From CAYUNA01 sp047629355 (GTDB lineage: Bacteria > Bacteroidota > Bacteroidia > Chitinophagales > Saprospiraceae), in the NCBI GenBank assembly GCA_047629355.1, contig JBLHWU010000180.1, positions 1 to 13,457 on the forward strand: a stretch of 13,457 nucleotides of DNA, in the 5' to 3' direction. The translations under genes and the position numbers were made by a program. Shown here one piece after another: positions 1-6,489 of the stretch (position 1 is the first letter of the stretch; every line of letters starts with the position of its first letter). The notes below the pieces were generated by a model. The model had not been told where the DNA came from, did no database searches, and saw only the letters and a program-made list of their open reading frames with translations.

Positions 1-156
1 TATTATTTACCAGGAAGTTGATAAAACAATTCTGACGGACTTGATATATTAGTACCTTTTGCAAGGAAAAATTATCTAAAATATTCAATATCAACCTTTT
101 ATGAAAAATTGACAGACGCCAAGTTAATAATAAGAAAATGGGGAACAGGCTTTTAA
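1..156 (+). pseudogene. Decayed C-terminal fragment of an unidentified gene
   Basis: From base 25 the first reading frame is open for 43 codons up to a TAA at 154-156. The translation has a protein-like composition (it includes DILVPFARKNY and ends KLIIRKWGTGF). No start codon lies in this stretch, so it should be the tail of a longer gene. Directly upstream the same frame meets TGA and TAA (19-24), while the second frame reads IIYQEVDKTILTDL from base 2. The simplest reading is a single frameshift between about bases 22 and 49 in a gene entering from the left edge. Two consecutive nonsense changes would also explain it. I do not recognise the family. It could be a chance open stretch, since only about 50 codons are visible. 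Confidence 0.35.
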
Positions 157-158
157 AG

Positions 159-430
159 TCTATTATACTGAAAACTCAACAGATTTTTCACTTTGACCTT
201 TTGCCAAATAAAGTTAGGTATGAATCACTTTTATCTCTCAATAATTCCACCCGCGCTACCGCAGGCAGTGCGCATTATGTTTTTTGAAGCTCGAAAATTT
301 TGCGATTTTCTCGTTTCTTAATTTTTTAGCAAATTTTTGTTATAATTTACCACTCCATGTTGAGTTAAATTGGGTCATTTGTATGAAAAATCAACTATTT
401 TAAAATCTGTTGAGTTTTCAGTATTATAAA
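159..430. repeat. MITE-like element with 30-bp terminal inverted repeats
   Basis: Bases 159-188 and 401-430 are inverted copies matching at 27 of 30 positions. The shared core is ACTGAAAACTCAACAGATTT on the plus strand and its complement on the right. They enclose about 210 bp of AT-rich DNA with no plausible gene. In the interior is a GC-rich motif at 251-273 that recurs at 6067-6089, and an extra GTTGAGTT at 359-366 echoing the right arm. No convincing target-site duplication is visible. The size, terminal inverted repeats and lack of coding capacity fit a small non-autonomous mobile element. A long-range RNA hairpin is the alternative. Confidence 0.55.
251..273. repeat. GC-rich interspersed motif, copy 1
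   Basis: This is a 23-base GC-rich island in very AT-rich DNA. It reads CGCGCTACC, three variable bases, then GGCAG and a short GC tail, with weak dyad symmetry. The same layout (CGCGCTACC, 3 bases, GGCAG, YGCG) recurs at 6067-6089, and in both places it is followed by a TGTTTTT-type T-rich run. A shared motif inside two separate intergenic inverted-repeat elements suggests a dispersed repeat family. Two copies in one window cannot prove that. Confidence 0.45.
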
Positions 431-560
431 AAACTTTCGTTAAAACCCACCTAATATTAAACTATAAACCCGTAATTTCGAGTTTTATTTGTGATAAAAA
501 AATTATAGAAGCCAGACCATTTTATAATCAAAGGACAAAAGTTAGAGAATTACTGATTTT

Positions 561-602
561 CTGACACCTGACAGCAAAGCGGTCTGACTTCTGACCTCTG
601 AT
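561..602. repeat. Degenerate CTGACNN heptad repeats upstream of tamB
   Basis: CTGAC/CTGAT units begin at 561 and 568, then at 584, 591 and 598, so they fall in two runs with an exact 7-base period. In addition the stretch from 568 (CTGACAGCAAAGCGGTC) is repeated with one mismatch at 664-680, exactly 96 bases downstream. That second copy lies in the presumed N-terminal coding region of tamB. The tract resembles the short heptanucleotide tandem repeats known from some bacterial intergenic regions. No function can be read from it. Confidence 0.45.
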
Positions 603-714
603 AATTGAGTTACAACTACCAATTCTGAAACAACAACCAGAAAATACGAATCCAGAAACACCGCTGACACCAAAGCGGTCAAACAACCCAATTTCGGGAC
701 GCCTCAAGCGAATC

Positions 715-3700
715 TTGCAGGGGCTGGCTTTTCTGTTGATTTTTATTTTTGGACTCATTCATACGGAAACTTTCCAAAATTGGGCGGCGCAAAAAGCCAC
801 CACTTACCTGTCCAACCAATTGAATACCGTGGTCAAAGTTGATTTATTAGACTTTAATTTCTTCGGTGGCACTGATTTGAAGGGTTTTTATATGGAAGAT
901 TTGCAGGGCGACACCATGATTTCGGCTGCGAATTTATCCGTTTCACTAGAGTCTGGATTATGGACGCTACTGCAAAATCGGATAGACATTGATGCGATTG
1001 GTTTGCAAAACGCGAAGCTGTACATTAGCAAAGATTCGGCGGCAACGAATTCGAATATTGGGTTTGTCTTTGCGCAGCTTTCGCAAAACGACAAGAAAGA
1101 ATCAACTGGCGGCGGGACGCCATTGGTTTTAAATCTAAATAGGTTGTTGCTGGACAATGTTGAGTTTATAAAACGAGATTTGACGATTGGACAAAATTTG
1201 GAAATATTTGTTGGTAAAGGAAATATTGCGATTGATAAGTTTGATTTAGCAAACAAACGGGTGGAAATTAAATCTGTTGTGATTGATAGACCGAGGGTGC
1301 GATTGACGGATTATGTGGCATTGCCGCTGCTGTATGCGCCCGAAGATAGCGTGGGTTTGATACCGCCTATCGAGGAAATTTTAGTCGAGCCTGACACCCA
1401 AGTTTTTGTGGCAACGATTCAAGATTTTAAATTGACGAATGGGCAGTTTGATATGGATAATTTTGAACGCAGTCCTGTCAAAACAACGCCGTTTGATGTA
1501 CTTGATTTTGACCATATAGGGGTGTTTAACATTGATATTGATATTGAAAATTTTGAATATTCAGAATGGGATTTTACAGGAAAAGTGAATGGACTTTCAG
1601 CAGAGACGACGAGTGGATTTGTCCTTGAAAAATTATCAGCAGAAGAAGCATGGGTCGGTTGCACAGGGATGCAACTCAACGAGTTAGATTTGAAAACGCC
1701 TGACAGTCACGTCGGTGATACCCTTATTTTTAAATATCGAGAATACGGCGATTGGTTGGAATTTACGGACCGAGTACGGATGGATTTGAAGATTAAAAAC
1801 TCGGACCTGGCACTATCTGATATTATGGTTTTTGCGCCGAAATTGCGAGAGAATACCTTTTTTGCCAATAACCAAACAGAAGTATTTGAAATTGATGGAA
1901 ATATTAAAGGGCGAGTCAATCGTTTGGAAGGTCGAGAGTTGAATATTCAACTGCCGGGACGACTGACATTGGACGGAAAATTTCGGTCACGGGATTTGAC
2001 GGTTTTGGATGAAGCTAGTATGAATTTTGATTTAAAACGCTTGCAGACTGATGTCGCAACGCTTCGTCAATTGATTCCTGATTTCAATCCACCCGAAAAT
2101 TTTGACAAGCTTCAAAATATTAATTTTAATGGAAGATTTGATGGTTTCTTCGTGGATTTTGTTGCCGATGGAAATTTGACAACCAATTTGGGACGGGCTA
2201 AGATGAATATGCGGATGGATTTGAAAAATGGTCGAAATGACGCTAAATATTCGGGGCAATTGTCGCTGTCTTCCTTCGATTTGGGCGCATGGTCAGGGAG
2301 TGATGATTTGGGCAAAGTTAGTTTCGTTTCCAAAGTAAAAGAGGGTAGGGGCTTGACTTTGCAAACGGCGAATGCAAAATTGGAAGCGACGATTGATAGT
2401 TTGGAATTTCGAGGATATGACTATCGAAATGTGGCGATAAATGGACAGTTGAATCAGAAGTTTTTTAACGGAGATTTGTCGATTGATGATGAAAATATTG
2501 CCCTGGATTTTGAAGGGAAAATTGATTATCGGGACAGCTTGCCTGCCTTTGATTTTTCTTCTAAAATTAAAAAATTAGACCTCAAAGCTCTTAATTTAAC
2601 CAAACAAGATTACTCTTTCGCTGGAGATTTTGATTTAAAATTAACAGATGCCGATTTAACGAATATTCAGGGAAGTGCGGTGGTTTATAATTTGCAAATC
2701 ATTAAAAATCAGGAAGAAACGTATTTAATTGATTCCATTTCATTGAATTCAGAAGTATTTGCCAATGGGGAGAAATCGTTTTCGATTGCTTCCGATGTTG
2801 TGAATTTAGAGGTAGATGGTATTTTTGATATTGAAGAAATTCCGCAGACTTTCGTCCAGTTTTTTGAAAGAAATTATCCAGAGTTTGCGAACCGATTTGA
2901 TATTGTCAGTAATATTCCTGCGCTGGATTCAAGTCGTTTTGATTTCAAAATCGACTTTTTTGATACTAAAAATCTGCCCAATCTAATTGACCCGAAATTG
3001 AGCAATTTAAACAACACTAAACTGTTTGGGAATTTTGATGGATTTACGGATGAAGTCCACATTGATTTGGATATTGATACGCTAGTTTATGATAATGTTC
3101 AGTTAGCCGATATCGTTTTGATTGCGAAAATGCGGAGTACGGAAATTGATTTTAACCTCGGAATTTTTAATACTTTAATTGATGGAAAAACCGAACTCGC
3201 ACCGATTACTTTGCTGGGTTTGGTGAATCGAGATACGGTTGAATTTGCGGTGAGTTCCATTAATTTAAACGAGGTTTTAGATAACTTGAACTTGAATGGA
3301 CTCTTCTTTTTGGATGGGGAGGAAGGGTATAAAATTCAGTTTTTACCTTCGAATTTGATTTTGTTGAATGAAAAATGGGACATCGCCGAGAATAATTACA
3401 TACGTATCGGCAAGAGACAAGTTGAAACGAAGGATTTTAGAATTTTTAATGAAGACAAGAAAATTCAGCTGAATAGCATCGGAGAGAAAGGTTTAGAATT
3501 GTCCATTGAAAACGTCGATTTGGCATTTTTAAATAATTATACGAAGATTGACCCCTTGCAATTTGGTGGTCGCGTCGATTTGAAAGCACAGGTACAAAAC
3601 CTGTTTGAAATGAAAGAATTGACCGCCAATTTAACCATTGATACGTTACTGATAAATGATGATGATTGGGGTGTTTTGCGCTTAGATGCGGAGACACCGA

Positions 3701-5505
3701 GCCTGGAAGAACCCGTCGAAGCCTACTTGTCTTTGACAGAAAAGCAGCGCAATATTCAAGTGACGGCGGAGGGGAAATATTACTTGCCAACCGTTCCTTT
3801 GAAGAAAGGTCGCCCGGTTCCTAAGAACTTTTTTGACTTTGATGTGGGCATTGCCAATTTCCCCGTTCAGTTTTTAGAATACGTTTTATCAACAACTATT
3901 TCCAATACGGTTGGAACGGTGAATGCGGATAAAATTCGCTTTTATGGCGTACCCTCTGAACTGAATATTGAAGGTATTGCGGAAGCCTCCAAAGTTGCGA
4001 CTACCGTCAATTTTTTGAACACTCGCTACTATCTCGAACAGGAAAAAGTACTGGTGGATAATAACCGAATTGTGCTGCTCGATGCTATTGTTTCTGACGA
4101 ATTAGGCAACACGGCGACGGTCAACGGCGGACTGACGCACAATCATCTACTGGATTTTGAATTGGATATTAAGATGCGTACCAATGACGAGACTTTCCTT
4201 GCAATGAACACTGACGAAACGATGAATTCGACCTTTTACGGGCGTGGAATGGGACGTGGATTTGTGCGATTTTCTGGGCCATTTGCACAGACCAATGCGG
4301 AGATTACGGCGACCACGACGGAGGGCACAAACGTGGTCATTCCCGTGACTTCGGAGACGGAGGAGGTGGTGGTGGAGAGTTTTATTATTTTTGAAGATGA
4401 ATTTGAAGAAACGACGGAGAATAGCACTCCAGAAATCAGTGGTCTCAACTTGGAAATGAATCTTGAACTGACGCAGGCCGCCAACGTTGAATTGATCTTT
4501 GACCGACAATGGGGCGATGTAATTAAAGGAAATGGCGAAGGCAATTTGAATATTTTGATGACGCGAACAGGTGAATTTGAAATGCGAGGCAACTATACGA
4601 TTAACCAAGGGAATTACTTGTTTACGCTGATGAGTTTTGGTATCAATAAGCCATTTGTGGTTGAAAAAGGCGGGACGATTCGCTGGAACGGCGACCCATT
4701 TAATGCAGAAATTGACATCAGTGCGAAATACGAAAAACTAAGTGCTTCGACCTATAATTTTATTCAAGAATTGCTCGTCAGTGCACCGCAAACCGTTGTA
4801 GATGCTTCGCGGACGTCATCGCCAGTTGATTTAAAAATGAATTTAACGGGTTCTTTATTCAATCCAAATATTGAGTTTGATATTGATTTTCCGAACTTAC
4901 CGCCCGTTTTGAAAGGGTATACGGAAGGGAAATTGCGGACGATAAAACAAAATCAAAACGAACTGAACCGACAAGTCTTTGGCTTACTGATTAGTGGACA
5001 ATTTTTACCGACCGGTGGAAATATTCAAGCGGCAGACATTGGCATCAATACGTTGAGTGAGATGATTGCCAACCAATTTTCGATTTATGTCACCGAATTG
5101 GTTTCGGAATGGCTGTCGGAAGACGGACTGATTTCGGGGATTGATTTTGACTTTTCTTTGAGCCGCTATTCGATGACGGGCTTGGGCGATGCGACGGATT
5201 TGACGCAATCGGGGAATGAATTTCAAGGACGAATGAAGCTGCTGTTCAGAAATGACCGCCTGATTTTTCATGCGGGGACGAATGTGGATTGGGGGAACAC
5301 GACGACGTTTTCGGATGTACCGACCAATTCTTCGCAATTGACGGGCGAGTTTATGTTGGAATATGTGCTGACGGAAGACCGGAAATTTCGGGTGCGGGTG
5401 TATCAGCGGACGGAGCCGGATATTGGAGGGCGGCGGAATAAATATGGCTTAGGGTTTAGTTTTCGGAAGGAGTTTGATAGTTTGGAGGAGTTGTTTGCAG
5501 ACTAG
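715..5505 (+). CDS. tamB: Translocation/assembly module TamB (AsmA-like, DUF490)
   Basis: This is a very large envelope protein (1596 residues from the TTG at 715) of the AsmA/TamB group. Family members are anchored in the inner membrane and span the periplasm as a long hydrophobic beta groove. They are implicated in phospholipid transport to, and protein assembly in, the outer membrane. Residues 2-16 are a hydrophobic anchor, followed by FQNWAAQKATTYLSNQLNT, typical of the family's start. A long stretch of repetitive beta-strand-rich sequence fills the middle, with an acidic insert near residues 1213-1242. The C-terminal TamB domain shows GNYLFTL near 1290, GGTIRWNGDPF near 1320, VFGLLISGQFLP near 1421 and a closing GLGFSFRKEFDS. 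The frame stays open upstream to 595 and encodes a basic, family-like RLKRI stretch before the anchor, but no ATG, GTG or TTG lies there, so the true start may be a non-canonical ATT (622) or CTG (625). No tamA/bamA-like partner is visible upstream. The gene ends in TAG, one base from the convergent dinB-like stop. The family call is secure; the start is not. Confidence 0.93.
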   Translation: MQGLAFLLIFIFGLIHTETFQNWAAQKATTYLSNQLNTVVKVDLLDFNFFGGTDLKGFYMEDLQGDTMISAANLSVSLESGLWTLLQNRIDIDAIGLQNAKLYISKDSAATNSNIGFVFAQLSQNDKKESTGGGTPLVLNLNRLLLDNVEFIKRDLTIGQNLEIFVGKGNIAIDKFDLANKRVEIKSVVIDRPRVRLTDYVALPLLYAPEDSVGLIPPIEEILVEPDTQVFVATIQDFKLTNGQFDMDNFERSPVKTTPFDVLDFDHIGVFNIDIDIENFEYSEWDFTGKVNGLSAETTSGFVLEKLSAEEAWVGCTGMQLNELDLKTPDSHVGDTLIFKYREYGDWLEFTDRVRMDLKIKNSDLALSDIMVFAPKLRENTFFANNQTEVFEIDGNIKGRVNRLEGRELNIQLPGRLTLDGKFRSRDLTVLDEASMNFDLKRLQTDVATLRQLIPDFNPPENFDKLQNINFNGRFDGFFVDFVADGNLTTNLGRAKMNMRMDLKNGRNDAKYSGQLSLSSFDLGAWSGSDDLGKVSFVSKVKEGRGLTLQTANAKLEATIDSLEFRGYDYRNVAINGQLNQKFFNGDLSIDDENIALDFEGKIDYRDSLPAFDFSSKIKKLDLKALNLTKQDYSFAGDFDLKLTDADLTNIQGSAVVYNLQIIKNQEETYLIDSISLNSEVFANGEKSFSIASDVVNLEVDGIFDIEEIPQTFVQFFERNYPEFANRFDIVSNIPALDSSRFDFKIDFFDTKNLPNLIDPKLSNLNNTKLFGNFDGFTDEVHIDLDIDTLVYDNVQLADIVLIAKMRSTEIDFNLGIFNTLIDGKTELAPITLLGLVNRDTVEFAVSSINLNEVLDNLNLNGLFFLDGEEGYKIQFLPSNLILLNEKWDIAENNYIRIGKRQVETKDFRIFNEDKKIQLNSIGEKGLELSIENVDLAFLNNYTKIDPLQFGGRVDLKAQVQNLFEMKELTANLTIDTLLINDDDWGVLRLDAETPSLEEPVEAYLSLTEKQRNIQVTAEGKYYLPTVPLKKGRPVPKNFFDFDVGIANFPVQFLEYVLSTTISNTVGTVNADKIRFYGVPSELNIEGIAEASKVATTVNFLNTRYYLEQEKVLVDNNRIVLLDAIVSDELGNTATVNGGLTHNHLLDFELDIKMRTNDETFLAMNTDETMNSTFYGRGMGRGFVRFSGPFAQTNAEITATTTEGTNVVIPVTSETEEVVVESFIIFEDEFEETTENSTPEISGLNLEMNLELTQAANVELIFDRQWGDVIKGNGEGNLNILMTRTGEFEMRGNYTINQGNYLFTLMSFGINKPFVVEKGGTIRWNGDPFNAEIDISAKYEKLSASTYNFIQELLVSAPQTVVDASRTSSPVDLKMNLTGSLFNPNIEFDIDFPNLPPVLKGYTEGKLRTIKQNQNELNRQVFGLLISGQFLPTGGNIQAADIGINTLSEMIANQFSIYVTELVSEWLSEDGLISGIDFDFSLSRYSMTGLGDATDLTQSGNEFQGRMKLLFRNDRLIFHAGTNVDWGNTTTFSDVPTNSSQLTGEFMLEYVLTEDRKFRVRVYQRTEPDIGGRRNKYGLGFSFRKEFDSLEELFAD

Positions 5506-5506
5506 A

Positions 5507-6016
5507 TTACCAATTCCCCGCATATCGTAAATCTTCATTGGAATACTCCTTCAAATACAAATACTTCACCCGCTTAATCTGCCGAATATGCAAATTATCA
5601 TGCGCCAACCAATTCATCAAAAAATGCCGTGCCGATAGTTTTCCCATTTTTGGATGATTGTAAAAATTATCCTATTTTGGATGGTCTAAATTATTTAACC
5701 AGGCGATAGAAGCTGTTCGTTCTTCTAAAAAAGCGGCTAATTTTTTATCAAAACCTTGCTTTATATATTCGCGTTCCGTTACCCATTTTACAGGAGAAAT
5801 TGGCAGTAGCCGCACAGTTGGATTTTCCAAAATAGATTGGATGCGCGCGCGAAAATCTTCCCGTTCTTCATCGTATAAATGACAGATAATTTCCAGCAAG
5901 CACTAGTATTCGGGGTTGGGACGCCAAAGGATTTCTTCTTTGGTAAGGTTGGAAAATAGTGCTTGGAAGACCGTTTGATTGGCGGCTAATTTTTTAGAAA
6001 TAATGGAAGGCTGCAT
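5507..6016 (-). pseudogene. DinB-family protein gene interrupted by two amber codons
   Basis: Read from the ATG at 6014-6016, one frame gives a 169-residue product, the usual length of DinB/YfiT-like four-helix-bundle proteins. These are putative metal-dependent enzymes, some of them thiol (for example bacillithiol) transferases. Visible family features are MQPSIISKKLA at the start, the segment LEIICHLYDEEREDF carrying the first metal-binding His, the C-terminal NWLAHDNLHIRQIKR with the His pair, and an ending in RYAGNW. The frame is perfect except for TAG at codon 38 (5903-5905, after NPEY) and TAG at codon 115 (5672-5674, after DHPK). Both fall where, from memory of the family, Trp is usual, so each is one G-to-A step from TGG. 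Five other Trp codons are intact. With no frameshift, decay would be very recent. Amber suppression or sequence error are alternatives. The gene converges on tamB with a one-base gap. Confidence 0.8.
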
Positions 6017-6051
6017 ATTTTAAGTTTTGAACAAAGTTAAATAAAAAGTGG

Positions 6052-6163
6052 CTAAATGATATTAAACGCGCTACCTACGGCAGCGCGGGGTGTGTTTTTG
6101 AGGGGTAGAATCTGGTTTGCAACTAGATTCTACCCCTCAAACTCCCTTTGTCAAATCATTTAG
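6052..6163. repeat. Nested palindromic intergenic element
   Basis: CTAAATGAT (6052-6060) and its exact complement ATCATTTAG (6155-6163) bound a 112-bp unit with no coding potential. Inside lie the GC-rich motif (6067-6089, with CGCGCT/AGCGCG dyad symmetry) and then a long perfect hairpin (6097-6141). The arrangement of outer inverted repeat, GC-rich core and strong palindrome looks like a small non-autonomous element. It lies just upstream of the dinB-like gene's start, so it could also hold that gene's control region. No target duplication is evident. Confidence 0.45.
6097..6141. repeat. 21-bp hairpin without U-tract
   Basis: Bases 6097-6113 are perfectly complementary to 6125-6141 (17 bp, core GAGGGGTAGAATCT). 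Four more pairs, one of them G-U, extend the stem to a three-base loop at 6118-6120. No T-run follows on either strand, so it is not a standard intrinsic terminator. It lies 81 to 125 bases upstream of the dinB-like start on that gene's strand. It could be an element core, a cruciform or an operator. Confidence 0.6.
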
Positions 6164-6170
6164 AACCAAT

Positions 6171-6202
6171 AAAAAAAAGGGTTGCCCAATCGGACAACCC
6201 TT
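6171..6202 (-). terminator. Intrinsic terminator, minus strand
   Basis: On the minus strand AAGGGTTG (6202-6195) pairs with CAACCCTT (6184-6177), with two further C-G pairs inside, and the stem runs into eight T residues (complement of the A-run 6171-6178). This is a textbook Rho-independent terminator for minus-strand transcription. The nearest minus-strand gene upstream is the giant repeat protein, which ends 290 bases away and has its own hairpin. This one may be a backup, or may end a short transcript from the intervening non-coding region. It also insulates the dinB-like gene from readthrough. Confidence 0.7.
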
Positions 6203-6270
6203 CAAATAACTATGCTATGAAATTCTAAATTTTATTTCATTGAATAGCTACTAAGTAGGTTACTTACTTA

Positions 6271-6429
6271 AGTAACGGTGAAAAAATAACTTCCCCAACT
6301 GGATAGGACAAATTATCCTCAATTTTCACTTGAAATCAGTCAAAGTATCAACAATTATCCTTCTTTCAAGCAAAAACTGAGAAAAATTATCCTCTGTCCA
6401 GTTGAGTAACTTATTCTTTCATCGTTACT
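6271..6429. repeat. Long imperfect inverted repeat (36-bp arms)
   Basis: Bases 6271-6306 and 6394-6429 are inverted copies matching at 30 of 36 positions without any gap. The outer ends are AGTAACG/CGTTACT and the inner ends CAACTGGA/TCCAGTTG. The 87-base spacer contains AATTATCCT at 6311, 6353 and 6385. Just outside the left arm GTTACTT/AAGTAAC forms a small hairpin. The unit lies in the 3' region of the giant minus-strand gene. It may be the relic of a small inverted-repeat element or a structured 3' RNA. No coding potential is seen. Confidence 0.5.
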
Positions 6430-6443
6430 AAGCGTACTTTTGA

Positions 6444-6476
6444 AAAACATGGTGATTTTCAAAATCACCATGTTTT
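6444..6476 (-). terminator. Terminator hairpin after the giant repeat-protein gene
   Basis: AAAACATGGTGATTTT (6444-6459) and its exact complement (6461-6476) form an almost perfect palindrome. On the minus strand it begins 13 bases after the TAG stop of the large gene, and its A-rich and T-rich ends give the stem followed by a short U-run expected of an intrinsic terminator. Because it is symmetric it could act in both directions. Confidence 0.75.
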
Positions 6477-6489
6477 AAAACTAAACGGT

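Noticed and set aside
430..560. Promoter for tamB of the Bacteroidota TTG/TAnnTTTG type
   Set aside because: Only partial matches (for example near 484-491) were found, none with the right spacing, so no promoter is claimed.
888..1256. Minus-strand open frame inside tamB, and several similar ones (for example 4147-4608 and 3446-3790)
   Set aside because: They are antisense shadows of a clearly coding frame, with low-complexity compositions and no family features.
5672..5905. UAG read as a sense codon genome-wide (recoding) to explain the dinB-like gene
   Set aside because: Both tamB and the giant T9SS gene end with TAG exactly where their families normally end, so TAG is used as an ordinary stop here. 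Low-level suppression is not excluded.
6097..6141. Intrinsic terminator call for the long hairpin
   Set aside because: No T-run follows the stem on either strand, so it was kept as a repeat or structural hairpin only.
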